Shown here: positions 42,849 to 51,887 of the stretch, piece after piece
Layout: every line of letters starts with the position of its first letter
Position numbering within the stretch: position 1 is the stretch's first letter
Assembly (NCBI GenBank): GCA_040768845.1
Contig: JAXGME010000012.1
Location: 1-62,833 of the forward strand
Reading direction: 5' to 3'
DNA: 62,833 nucleotides
From: JAEZHK01 sp040768845
Lineage (GTDB): Bacteria > Bacillota > Clostridia > Christensenellales > Aristaeellaceae
Program-made: the position numbers and the translations under genes
Notes under the pieces: generated by a model
Told to the model about the DNA's origin: nothing
The model's database searches: none
The model's input: only the letters and a program-made list of their open reading frames with translations

Positions 42849-44135
42849 GTGACGACACTTGCCCGAAAAACCCAGGACGCGCCCGCCTTTTCCGAAATGA
42901 CCGCCGGGGAGCGCGTCATCCTCATCCTGGAAACGATCGTGATCCTGGCCGCGCCGGTGCTGGCGCTGATTTATAAGACCAACAGCGTGGTCTTTGTGGC
43001 CTTCCTCTTTTCGCTGATGCTGCTCACCATGGCGAAGCTGCCCAAGATGCTGCGCTTTGCCATCGCCGCCGTGGACCTGGCGGTGGTGATGCCCATCGTG
43101 GGCGCGGCCAGCGGCACATTTGCCTATGTGGCCACGATGGTGGGGGTCTACGCGGTGCTCTCGATGGGGCTCAACATCGTGGTGGGCTACACGGGGCTTT
43201 TGAACCTGGGCTACGCGGCGTTTTACGCCGTGGGCGCCTACACCTACGCGATTTTCGCCTCCCGCCAGGCGGCGCAGTTCATGGGTTTTGGCGCGTATCC
43301 GCTGTCGGGCAACTGGTTCTGGCTGTTCCTGGTGCTGGGCTTTATCGTGGCGGGGGCGGTGGGGTTCCTTCTGGGGCTTCCGGTATTGCGCCTCAAGGGC
43401 GATTACCTGGCCATCGTCACGCTGGGCTTTGCGGAGATCATCCGCCTGCTCTTCAACAACCTCAACCAGCCCGTCAACATCACCAACGGCCCCATGGGCA
43501 TCACGCCCATCCAGGCGCCCAAGCCGCCCAGTCTGTTCGGGCTGGCGCTGAATAAGCCGGTGTTCTTCTATCTGATTGTGCTGGCGCTGTTCCTCCTGAC
43601 GGTGGTGGTGGTGCGCAACCTCAACAATTCCCGCATTGGCCGCGCCTGGGTGGCCATCCGCGAGGACGAGCTGGTGGCCCGCACCATGGGCGTGCCGGTG
43701 GTGCGGATGAAGCTGCTTTCCTTCACCATCGGCGCGGGCCTGGCCGGCATGATGGGGGTGGTGTTCGCGGCGCTGCAAAGCTACATCGACCCCACCAGCT
43801 TCACCTTTACCGAGTCCATCATCATCCTGTGCATGGTGATTCTGGGCGGCACGGGCAGTCAGCGGGGCGTGATCATCGGCGCGCTGGCGGTGGTGGTCCT
43901 GCAGCTGCAGATTCTGAAGGACCTTTCGGAATTTTTCACGGGCCTTGCCACATCCGGCGCGCTGGTGCTGCCGGCGGGGCTCAACCCCGCCAAGTATGAA
44001 AAGCTGGTATTCGGCCTGATCCTGGTGCTGATGTGCATCTTCCGGCCCAAGGGCCTGCTGCCCGAAAAGCGCGTGCTGACGCTGAAAAAGCGCCGGGCCG
44101 CCCGGCCGGACGCGGACGGGGGGCGAGAAGCGTGA
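42849..44135 (+). CDS. livM: Branched-chain amino acid ABC permease LivM
   Basis: The 428-residue second permease is longer than LivH because of an N-terminal cytoplasmic and extra membrane part. The conserved core has SMGLNIVVGYTGLLNLGYAA near residue 108, GDYLAIVTLGFAEIIRL near 188 and ARTMGVPVVRMKLLSFTIGA near 280. The GTG at 42849 has GGAGAGAAGG at good spacing in the end of livH. Its TGA overlaps the GTG of livG, so the two are translationally coupled. Confidence 0.94.
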   Translation: MTTLARKTQDAPAFSEMTAGERVILILETIVILAAPVLALIYKTNSVVFVAFLFSLMLLTMAKLPKMLRFAIAAVDLAVVMPIVGAASGTFAYVATMVGVYAVLSMGLNIVVGYTGLLNLGYAAFYAVGAYTYAIFASRQAAQFMGFGAYPLSGNWFWLFLVLGFIVAGAVGFLLGLPVLRLKGDYLAIVTLGFAEIIRLLFNNLNQPVNITNGPMGITPIQAPKPPSLFGLALNKPVFFYLIVLALFLLTVVVVRNLNNSRIGRAWVAIREDELVARTMGVPVVRMKLLSFTIGAGLAGMMGVVFAALQSYIDPTSFTFTESIIILCMVILGGTGSQRGVIIGALAVVVLQLQILKDLSEFFTGLATSGALVLPAGLNPAKYEKLVFGLILVLMCIFRPKGLLPEKRVLTLKKRRAARPDADGGREA

Positions 44136-44920
44136 GACTGCTGAATGTGACCAACCTGACCAAGAATTTCGGCGGCCTGACCGCCATCAACAGCGTCAAC
44201 TTTTCGATGGAAAAGGGGCAGATCGTGTCCGTCATCGGGCCCAACGGCGCGGGCAAGACCACGTTTTTCAACATGATCTCGGGCTACTACGTGCCCGACA
44301 GCGGCACCATTACCTTTGACGGCAAAAACCTCACCAAGCTGTCGCCGGAGCGCGTGGCCCAGAAGGGCATCGCCCGGACGTTCCAGAACATCCGCCTGTT
44401 CAAGGACATGTTGGTGGCGGAGAACATCCTGGTGGGCCGCTACATGCGCATGAAGGAGGGCCTTTTTGACATCGTGCTCAGGCTGCCAAGGCTCCGGCGC
44501 GAGGAGCAGGCCGCCTACGACAAGGTGCTGGAGCTGCTGGACTACGTGGGCCTCTCCGGCAAGGAGCAGGAGATGGCCAGGAACCTGTCCTACGGCCAGC
44601 AGCGCCGCCTGGAGATCGCCCGGGCGCTGGCGCTGGAGCCGAAGCTTCTGCTCTTGGACGAACCCGCCGCCGGCCTCAACCCCCGGGAGACCGAGGAAAT
44701 GAAGGCCTTCATTCTGAAGCTGCGCCGGGACACGGGGGTTTCGATCCTTTTGATCGAGCACGACATGAAGCTGGTGATGGGCCTTTCGGACCGGATCACC
44801 GTGATCAACTACGGCGTCAAGATCGCCGAGGGCACGCCGGAGGAGATCAAGTGCAACCCGGAGGTCATCGAGGCATATCTGGGCAACGAGGATGACGAAG
44901 ACGAGGCGCTGGAGGGGTGA
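44132..44920 (+). CDS. livG: Branched-chain amino acid ABC ATPase LivG
   Basis: The 262-residue ATPase has Walker A GPNGAGKTT near residue 36, the LivG-type insert (NILVGRYMRMKEG), signature LSYGQQRRLEIARAL near 155, Walker B LLLLDEPAAGLNP and the H-loop IEHDMKLVMGLSD. The GTG at 44132 overlaps the livM stop by 4 bp (GTGA). It works as a heterodimer with LivF. Confidence 0.95.
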   Translation: MRLLNVTNLTKNFGGLTAINSVNFSMEKGQIVSVIGPNGAGKTTFFNMISGYYVPDSGTITFDGKNLTKLSPERVAQKGIARTFQNIRLFKDMLVAENILVGRYMRMKEGLFDIVLRLPRLRREEQAAYDKVLELLDYVGLSGKEQEMARNLSYGQQRRLEIARALALEPKLLLLDEPAAGLNPRETEEMKAFILKLRRDTGVSILLIEHDMKLVMGLSDRITVINYGVKIAEGTPEEIKCNPEVIEAYLGNEDDEDEALEG

Positions 44921-44923
44921 TGG

Positions 44924-45640
<717 letters not shown>

Positions 45641-45703
45641 CCGCGGCGAAAAAGGACCGGGCCGGTGGGGGTGCCCCGCCGGCCCGGTCCTTTTTCGCCG
45701 CGG
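45641..45703. terminator. Bidirectional terminator with a perfect 25-bp stem
   Basis: 45641-45665 pairs without mismatch with 45679-45703 (13-nt loop that can pair further). The stem contains AAAAA and TTTTT, so it can end livF transcripts and those of the opposing gene at 45706. Confidence 0.9.
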
Positions 45704-45705
45704 CG

Positions 45706-46935
45706 TCACATCGCGCGGTCGATGGCCAGCAGCGTCTGGATCAGCACGTTGGCGCCCCTGGCGCAGGCCTGCGCCGGGGTGTACTCCAATTCGCAATGGC
45801 TGTGGCCGCCCACGGAGGGCACGAAGATCATCGCGGTGGGCAGTTTGTCCGCGGCGTACTGGGCATCGTGGCCGGGGCCGGACACCATGCGCATGGCCGA
45901 ATAGCCGCAGGTCTGGGCGCTTTTCTCCACCATGTCCACCAGCTCCCGGGAGAAGGCGACGCTCTTTCTGGACCAGGCCTCCTGCCAGCCGGCCTTGCAG
46001 CCCGCCACCTCCGGCGGAATTCGGCCGATGACGGCCAGCACCTGGTGCAGCACGTCGGGGCTGTAATGCCGGGCGTCCAGCGTAAAGCGCACCTCGTCCG
46101 GGATGATGGTGTGAATGTTGGGATGGCAGGAGATCTTGCCGGTGGTGTAGACCAGCGCGGGGTCCAGCTCGTCCAGCTCGTCGTGCAGGTACTGGATGGT
46201 TTTGACCGCGGCGTAGAGCGCGTCTTTGCGGTACTTCATGGGCGTGGTGCCGGCGTGGTCGGCCTGGCCGATGAAGGTGAATTCGTAGTTGATCATGCCG
46301 GCGACGCCCTCGACGACGCCGATGTCGCAGCCCTCGGCCTCCAGCACCGGCCCCTGTTCGATGTGCAGCTCAATGAGCGCCGCGTATTTGTCCGGCGACA
46401 TGCGGTTTTCCTCGTCGCCCGCGTAGCCGGACGCGGCCAGCGCCTCGCCGAAGGTGAGCCCCGGCACGTCCTTGGCCTGGGAGGCCAGCATTTTTTCCTT
46501 GTCAAACTTGCCGCAGACCACGCCGGAGGACATCATCGCGGGCTCAAAGCGCGCGCCCTCCTCGTTGGTCCAGACCATGGCGGTCAGCGGATGGCGGTGG
46601 GGCACCTTTTCGCGGGCGATGGTCTCCAGCGCCTCCATGGCGGACAGTACCCCCAGTACGCCGTCGTAATTGCCGCCCCGGCGCACGGAATCCAGGTGGG
46701 AGCCGGTCAGAATGGCGGGCAGGGCTTCGGCGCCGGGCAGCGTGGCGTAGAGGTTGGCCATGTCGTCGCTGACGACGGCGCAGCCGATGGCCTCCATCCG
46801 CCGCACGAATTCCGCCCGGGCGGCAAGGGCCTCCGGCGACAGTGAAAACCGGGTGACGCCGCCCTTTCCGGTGTCGCCAAAGGCCGAAAATGTGCGGATT
46901 TTGTCTTCCAACCGCTTGAGATTGCATGAAATCAC
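45706..46935 (-). CDS. Beta-ureidopropionase-type amidohydrolase (M20, PydC-like)
   Basis: The 409-residue zinc amidohydrolase of the N-carbamoyl-L-amino acid hydrolase/allantoate amidohydrolase branch of M20. Metal-site motifs are visible: GSHLDSV near residue 80 (His, Asp), GGNYDGVLGVL (Asp), TNEEGARFEPAM near 124 (Glu pair), HIEQGPVLE near 190 and, at the C-terminus, SGPGHDAQYAA. Next to dihydropyrimidinase and PreA the likely reaction is N-carbamoyl-beta-alanine to beta-alanine, CO2 and ammonia. The GTG at 46935 follows GAGGGGG. It is the last gene of the pyrimidine operon, 18 bp after preA. Allantoate as substrate is less likely, since no ureide genes are near. Confidence 0.9.
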   Translation of the reverse strand: MISCNLKRLEDKIRTFSAFGDTGKGGVTRFSLSPEALAARAEFVRRMEAIGCAVVSDDMANLYATLPGAEALPAILTGSHLDSVRRGGNYDGVLGVLSAMEALETIAREKVPHRHPLTAMVWTNEEGARFEPAMMSSGVVCGKFDKEKMLASQAKDVPGLTFGEALAASGYAGDEENRMSPDKYAALIELHIEQGPVLEAEGCDIGVVEGVAGMINYEFTFIGQADHAGTTPMKYRKDALYAAVKTIQYLHDELDELDPALVYTTGKISCHPNIHTIIPDEVRFTLDARHYSPDVLHQVLAVIGRIPPEVAGCKAGWQEAWSRKSVAFSRELVDMVEKSAQTCGYSAMRMVSGPGHDAQYAADKLPTAMIFVPSVGGHSHCELEYTPAQACARGANVLIQTLLAIDRAM

Positions 46936-46953
46936 GGTTCATTCCCCCTCGTA

Positions 46954-48483
46954 TTATCCCACTTCGGCGTGGGCGCCGCCCCCGGCGGCACGGCGCTTTT
47001 TCACCCGGGGGCCCTGAGAAACGGCCTCCACCGGGCAGACGGCGACGCACAGATGGCATCCCACGCACTTTTTTGCGTCCAGCACGGGCGCGCCCCGCTC
47101 GCCCCGCCGCAGCGCCTGATGGCCCGCGTCGTCGCAGGACACGCGGCAGCGGCCGCAGCCCACGCACTTCGCGCGGTCGAACTTGGGCAGGCAGACGGTT
47201 TCCCGGTCCAGGTCGTCCGCGGGCACGATGCGGGGGAGGGCCCGGCCCACCAGCTGGGTGACGCTTTCCATGCCCCGCTCGTCCAGATAGAGCCGAAGGC
47301 CCAGGATCATGTCCTCGATGATCCGGTAGCCGTACTGCATGACGGCCGTGGTCACCTGCACGCTTTCGCAGCCCATGGCGATGAATTCCGCCGCGTCCCG
47401 CCAGGTTTCGATGCCGCCCATGCCGCTGACGGGTACGCCGGCAAGCCGCGGCTCGCCCTTCAGCGACTGGATGAACCGGAGCGCGATGGGCTTTACCGCC
47501 TTTCCGGAATAACCGCCCACGCTGGTGACCCCCGCCACGTCCGGGCCGGAGGAGAAGGTTTCCAGGTTGACGTTCATCACGCTTTTGATGGTGTTGATGG
47601 CCGCGATGCCGCTGGCGCCGGCGCCGACGGCGGCGAGGGCGGGGGGTTCCATGTTGCCCAGGTTGGGCGTCATCTTGGCCAGCACCGGCAGGCGCGTGCC
47701 GCGCCGAACCGCGCGGGTGAAGGCCGCCACCAGCGTCGGGTTCTGGCCCACGTCGGCGCCCAGGCCGTCCGCCGCCATGTGAGGGCAGGAAAAGTTGCAC
47801 TCAATGATGTCCGCCCCCGCGCCGCTGACCAGGCGCGCCAGCTCCGTCCACTCCTCCTCGCTGCGGCCCATGATGGAGGCGATGATCACCTTTTCCGGGA
47901 ACTCCGCCTTCAGCCGCCGAATGGCGGCGAGGTTCTCCCCGATGGGCCTTTCGGAGATCTGCTCGATGTTTTTGAACCCCAGAAAGGGCGTGGCCTCCTT
48001 GCGCAGGGCGTCAAACCGGGGCGAAACCTCGTCGGGCACAAAAAGGCCGATGGTCTTGGTGGCCGCGCCCGCCCAGCCCATCCGGAACGCCCGGGCGATC
48101 ATTCCGTAGGTGTTGGCCACCACGGACGAGGACAGAAAAAACGGGTTTTCGCACCGGACGCCGCAAAAGTCGATGGCGAGGTCCGCCCGGGGCGGGGCCT
48201 GCCGCGCGCCGGAAGCGCGCATCAGCACCTCGTCCACGGCCACCGCCCGGCCCGTGCGCCTTTTGAGGCAGGCGCCCACGCAGGGCCGGCCCGCGCACGT
48301 CTTGCAGGGCAGCGGATCGGGCAGCAAAAGCGCCGCCCCGGCGGTGTTTTCAAACCGTACCGAGCGGATGGCCGCCGCCGCGTCGATGCCGTGGGGACAG
48401 GCGGCGGTGCAGGGCGCCCCCTCGCACAGGAGGCAGCCGCCCGCCTCCTCCCGAAGCGCGATGGCGCTGTAAATGCTTCGCAA
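46954..48483 (-). CDS. preA: PreA-type dihydropyrimidine dehydrogenase with PreT-like Fe-S N-terminus
   Basis: Reduces uracil/thymine to the dihydro form. Residues from about 105 match PreA closely: FCGVRCENPFFLSSSVVAN, KTIGLFVPDEVSPRFDAL, IECNFSCPHM with DVGQNP, NTIKSVMN and SGMGGIETWRDAAEF form the FMN barrel. A C-terminal pair of 4Fe-4S motifs follows (CVGCGRCRVSC, CVGCHLCVAVCP). Ahead of this lie about 100 extra residues with GGCLLCEGAPCTAACPHGID and PCKTCAGRPCVGAC. That is the pattern of the Fe-S domain that starts PreT, the separate FAD/NAD subunit, but PreT's FAD and NAD domains are absent. The 509-residue product starts at TTG 48483, with GGAAGGGGG upstream, in an operon with dihydropyrimidinase. 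Confidence 0.9.
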   Translation of the reverse strand: MRSIYSAIALREEAGGCLLCEGAPCTAACPHGIDAAAAIRSVRFENTAGAALLLPDPLPCKTCAGRPCVGACLKRRTGRAVAVDEVLMRASGARQAPPRADLAIDFCGVRCENPFFLSSSVVANTYGMIARAFRMGWAGAATKTIGLFVPDEVSPRFDALRKEATPFLGFKNIEQISERPIGENLAAIRRLKAEFPEKVIIASIMGRSEEEWTELARLVSGAGADIIECNFSCPHMAADGLGADVGQNPTLVAAFTRAVRRGTRLPVLAKMTPNLGNMEPPALAAVGAGASGIAAINTIKSVMNVNLETFSSGPDVAGVTSVGGYSGKAVKPIALRFIQSLKGEPRLAGVPVSGMGGIETWRDAAEFIAMGCESVQVTTAVMQYGYRIIEDMILGLRLYLDERGMESVTQLVGRALPRIVPADDLDRETVCLPKFDRAKCVGCGRCRVSCDDAGHQALRRGERGAPVLDAKKCVGCHLCVAVCPVEAVSQGPRVKKRRAAGGGAHAEVG

Positions 48484-48499
48484 GATGCGTTCCCCCTTC

Positions 48500-49873
48500 C
48501 TAGCGCATGACGGGCTCGCGCCTCACGAACCGGCCGAAGCCCGGTTCGCCCACAAAGGCGCCGTGATCGTAGACGAGCCGGCCGCGCACATAGGTTTTGA
48601 CCGGATAGCCGGAAAATGTCTTGCCCTCCCAGATGGTGTGGTCATAATCGGAATGCATGTTGGAAACCGACACGGTAAACGTCTTTTCCGGGTCGTAGAT
48701 CACGATGTCGGCGTCCTTGCCCACGGCGAGGGAGCCCTTCTGCGCGCAGCCGAAAATTTTGGCCGGGTTGGCGGCGCACAGCTGCACCGCCCGCGGGAAG
48801 GAGATCTTCCCCTCGTTGGCGGCGGCGAGCATGTAGGGATAGAGGTTTTCCACCCCCGCGCAGCCGTTGGGGATTTTTGTAAAGTCGTCCTTGCCCCAGT
48901 CCTTTTCGCAGCTCTGGAAGGGGCAGTGGTCGGTGGCGACGGTGTCGATGCTCCCGTCGGCCACGGCCTTCCACAGCGCCGCCCGGCTCTCTTCGCCCTT
49001 GATGGGCGGCGAACACACAAAGGCGCGGCCGTCCGGGCGCTTGTAGACGTCGCAGGTGAATTCCAGGTACTGCGGACAGGTTTCGATGAAGATCTTTGCG
49101 CCCGCGCGCTTGGCCGCCACGGCGGCCTCGAGGCCCTCGGCGTCCGCCATGTGCACGATGTACAGCGGCGCGTCCGCGTGCCTGGCCCAGTGGACGGCGC
49201 GCTTGTCGGCCTCGGCCTCCACGTACTCCGGCCGGGACAGGTAGTGGTACCAGGCGGAGGTATGCCCCTCCTTCAGAAACCGCTCGATGTTCATGTCGAT
49301 CACGTCGGGGTTCTCGGCGTGGATGTTGGTGATGGCGCCCACCTCCGCGGCGCGCCGCAGCACCTTGATGAAGGTGCCGTCGTCCACCATCATGCCCTCT
49401 TTTTTGTACACCATGAAGCACTTGAAGCTGGGGACGCCGTAGTCCACGGCGGCCTGGAATTCGTCCAGCAGCGCGCCGCCGTTGAGGTCGGTGATGATGC
49501 AGTGGAACGCGAAGTCCACGCAGGCCTCCGGCGCGCACATGGCGCGCCGGGCCTCGACGGTTTCCACAATGCCCTTGCCCCTGCGCTGCATCGGGTAGTC
49601 GAACACCGTGGTCACGCCGCCGGAGGCCGCGGCGCGGGTGCCGGCCAGATAGCCGTCCGCCGACACGGTGCCGCCGAAGGGCATCGCCAGATGGGTGTGG
49701 GCATCGATGGCGCCGGGCAGCACGTACATCCCCGCGGCGTCCACAACCGCTTTCGCCGGAAGATCGAGATGCGCCCCGATCAGCGCGATCCTGCCATCCG
49801 CCACACCGATGTCGCCGGAGAAAACCTCCTCCGCCGTGACGATCCGGCCGTTTTTGATCAGAAGATCGATCAT
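48500..49873 (-). CDS. hydA: Dihydropyrimidinase / D-hydantoinase
   Basis: The zinc amidohydrolase opens dihydrouracil or dihydrothymine to the N-carbamoyl-beta-amino acid. The 457-residue TIM barrel shows the HxH motif DAHTHLAMPFG near residue 58, the carbamylated lysine in SFKCFMVYK near 150, IHAENPDVID near 180, the fourth ligand histidine near 237 (IVHMADAEG) and ATDHCPFQ near 313 with the catalytic aspartate. The ATG at 49873 follows AAGGAGG. It begins just after an intrinsic terminator, so it receives only read-through from the transporter genes or has its own weak promoter. PreA follows 16 bp downstream. Confidence 0.95.
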   Translation of the reverse strand: MIDLLIKNGRIVTAEEVFSGDIGVADGRIALIGAHLDLPAKAVVDAAGMYVLPGAIDAHTHLAMPFGGTVSADGYLAGTRAAASGGVTTVFDYPMQRRGKGIVETVEARRAMCAPEACVDFAFHCIITDLNGGALLDEFQAAVDYGVPSFKCFMVYKKEGMMVDDGTFIKVLRRAAEVGAITNIHAENPDVIDMNIERFLKEGHTSAWYHYLSRPEYVEAEADKRAVHWARHADAPLYIVHMADAEGLEAAVAAKRAGAKIFIETCPQYLEFTCDVYKRPDGRAFVCSPPIKGEESRAALWKAVADGSIDTVATDHCPFQSCEKDWGKDDFTKIPNGCAGVENLYPYMLAAANEGKISFPRAVQLCAANPAKIFGCAQKGSLAVGKDADIVIYDPEKTFTVSVSNMHSDYDHTIWEGKTFSGYPVKTYVRGRLVYDHGAFVGEPGFGRFVRREPVMR

Positions 49874-49887
49874 GGGACTGCCTCCTT

Positions 49888-49936
49888 AAAAGACGGCCGC
49901 CCGCGCCGTGCTCGCGGCCCGGCGCGGGCGGTCGTT
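49888..49936 (-). terminator. Terminator between the binding protein gene and hydA
   Basis: 15-bp stem (49893-49907 with 49921-49935, one G-T pair), 13-nt loop, TTTT on the minus strand, then directly AAGGAGG of hydA. It probably lowers expression of the three enzyme genes relative to the transporter. Confidence 0.75.
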
Positions 49937-49952
49937 GGGAATTGCGCCGCGG

Positions 49953-51041
49953 TTATTCCGCGATCTTGTACACCAGCACCAGGCCGGAGCGCTGGAACAC
50001 CTGCGCCACCTCGACGAGGCCCATGCCGCCGGCGTTGGCCGCGATCAGGTTGGACACCCAGGTGACGCCAAAGTCCACCTGACCGGTGTAGACCGCCGTG
50101 GTTTCGGAGATGTCGCCGCCGCCGGGCACGATGGTCACGTTGAGGCCCGCGTCCGCATAGTAGCCCTTGTCCAGCGCCACGTAGTAGCCCATGAACTGCG
50201 CCTGGGGCAGCCACTTGAGCTGGATGGTCACATCTGTCTTTTCGGGGGCTTCAAGGGCCGCGCCCTCGGCGGTGGCCGCCTCCCAGTAGGACGCGTCGCG
50301 GATGTCGTCCAGGGTCAGCTTGGAAAGGGCGTCCGCCGCCGCGGAATCGGAGAGCTTGATGTAGGTCTTGGCCAGGTCCAGCGTCTGCTGCATGGCCTCC
50401 TCGTCCATCGCGCCGTAGGCGGTGACGGCGCTGCCCTTGGTGTCGGTTTCCACCAGCTTTTTGACTTCCTCCGCCATGTAGGCCTGGTGCTCGCTGGACA
50501 CGGAGGAGCCGTACTTGTACACGATCTCCGCGGCCTCCGCCGGGTTGGCGCAGGCGTAGGCCCAGCCCTTCATGGAGGCGGCGACAAACGCCTTGACCGT
50601 GTTGGGGTTGGCTTCCGCGAAGGCGCGGGTGGTGAAGATGTTGTCCTCCAGCATCGCCACGCCCTCGTCGTTCATGTCAATATACTTTACCGTGTCGCCG
50701 TAGGCGTAGCCGCCCTGGTAGTCGTTTTTCACCAGACCCAGCTCGTTATACGTCATGGCGGAGGCCAGGAGGATGGAATCATCGTCAAAGCCGTCCATGT
50801 CGAAGGCCTGGCTGAGGTAGGTGGTGGGCTGGCCGTATTTGGAGAGCAGTGCCTGTATTTCGTACTCGTTGCCCAGGCCCCAGTTGCCCACCTTGCCCTG
50901 GGACGCGGCGTCCACCACGACGGCTTCGGCGGTGGCATCCGCCGGATACCCGGCGGCCAGCGCGGGGCCGGCGGCCGTGATGAGCAGCGCCGCCGCCATC
51001 AGAACCGCCAGAATCAGCGTTCTCTTTCTCCCATGCAACAT
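49953..51041 (-). CDS. NMT1/THI5-like ABC substrate-binding protein, circularly permuted
   Basis: The 362-residue exported binding protein has a signal peptide at residues 1-30 (cut near ALAAG, no lipobox cysteine). Residues about 49-255 are the part that is C-terminal in the family: VGNWGLGNEYEIQALL, LLASAMTYNELGLV, YIDMNDEGVAMLED, FVAASMKGWAYACANPAEA, SSEHQAYMAEEV. After a linker (GAALEAPEK), residues 268-362 are the part that is normally N-terminal: VTIQLKWLPQAQFMGYYVAL, DVTIVPGGGD-like NVTIVPGGGD, FGVTWVSNLIA, QVFQRSGLVLVYKIAE, where the protein ends. In usual members KWLPQAQF comes first and VYKIAEGI leads straight into KVGNW. The gene is one clean frame with ATG 51041. By context it should bind a pyrimidine-type ligand. 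Confidence 0.88.
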   Translation of the reverse strand: MLHGRKRTLILAVLMAAALLITAAGPALAAGYPADATAEAVVVDAASQGKVGNWGLGNEYEIQALLSKYGQPTTYLSQAFDMDGFDDDSILLASAMTYNELGLVKNDYQGGYAYGDTVKYIDMNDEGVAMLEDNIFTTRAFAEANPNTVKAFVAASMKGWAYACANPAEAAEIVYKYGSSVSSEHQAYMAEEVKKLVETDTKGSAVTAYGAMDEEAMQQTLDLAKTYIKLSDSAAADALSKLTLDDIRDASYWEAATAEGAALEAPEKTDVTIQLKWLPQAQFMGYYVALDKGYYADAGLNVTIVPGGGDISETTAVYTGQVDFGVTWVSNLIAANAGGMGLVEVAQVFQRSGLVLVYKIAE

Positions 51042-51086
51042 GTCCGTTTCCTCCCTTAATTTGGTTTTTATTCAACCGAGTGGGCG

Positions 51087-51887
51087 TCATCTCCGCCACT
51101 TCAGAAGAATACGCTCCGCGGCGAGCAGCGCCGCGTACATCGCAATGCCGATCGCGCAGGCCACCAGAATGTAGGCCCAGGCGGTGGCGTACTGCGCCAG
51201 CACGATGTTTTCGCGAATCTGCCGGCCCACGCCGATGATGTACTCCGCGAAGTATTCGCTGACCAGCGCGCTGATCACCGAGCCCGGCACGCTGACCCGC
51301 AGCGCCGTGAACACGTATGGCACGCTGTTGGGCAGCCGGAGCTTGTAGAAGATCTGCCACGGCGTGGCGGCGTAGGAGTGCATCAGATCCAGCGAAAAGG
51401 GCTTCAGCTCCGTCAGTCCCCGGTAGGCGTTGATGCTCATGGACACCGTGGAGGTGATCATCACCACCAGCATCTTGGCCAGCATGCTGCGCACGCTGGC
51501 GTCCGGGCTGAAATCCTTGGTGAGGTTGTTGAGGATGGGCGCGATGGCGATGATGGGGATGGCGTTGAAGGCGGAGGCCAGCGTCAGCCCGCCCTTGCCC
51601 CACTTGGTAAACACCGCCGCGATCACGCCCAGAAAGTACCCCAAAAGAGAACCCAGCGCCAGGCCCCCCAGCGCCACGGTCACCGTGGCCCGCACGTTGA
51701 GCATGATGGTCGGCAGATTGTCGCCGATGATGGCCAGGATGCGCCCCGGAAGCGGCAGCGTAAAAGTGTCCGCGCCCAGAATTTTGTGCAGCAGCTGGGT
51801 CTGCCACAATACGGCCACCGCCGCGCCGAAGAGCACCGGGTACAAAATGGCGGAGAATCCGTCCCAGGAGAACTTCTTTTGCTTCAT
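51087..51887 (-). CDS. ABC transporter permease (SsuC/ThiX type)
   Basis: The 266-residue permease has six predicted membrane segments and the BPD_transp_1 motif region around SYAATPWQIFYKLRLPNSVP near residue 175 (EAA loop). The ATG at 51887 overlaps the stop of the preceding permease gene by ATGA. With the permease at 51884 it forms a heterodimeric channel, fed by the binding protein that follows 45 bp later. Confidence 0.9.
   Translation of the reverse strand: MKQKKFSWDGFSAILYPVLFGAAVAVLWQTQLLHKILGADTFTLPLPGRILAIIGDNLPTIMLNVRATVTVALGGLALGSLLGYFLGVIAAVFTKWGKGGLTLASAFNAIPIIAIAPILNNLTKDFSPDASVRSMLAKMLVVMITSTVSMSINAYRGLTELKPFSLDLMHSYAATPWQIFYKLRLPNSVPYVFTALRVSVPGSVISALVSEYFAEYIIGVGRQIRENIVLAQYATAWAYILVACAIGIAMYAALLAAERILLKWRR

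Noticed and set aside
45706..46935. Allantoate amidohydrolase (purine/ureide catabolism)
   Set aside because: The fold is shared, but the neighbours are dihydropyrimidinase and PreA, and no allantoinase or ureidoglycolate genes are present.
46954..48483. Loss of the catalytic cysteine known from mammalian dihydropyrimidine dehydrogenase (DVGQ in place of ACGQ)
   Set aside because: As I recall it, E. coli PreA has the same DVGQ at this place, so it is a feature of the bacterial branch and not a defect.
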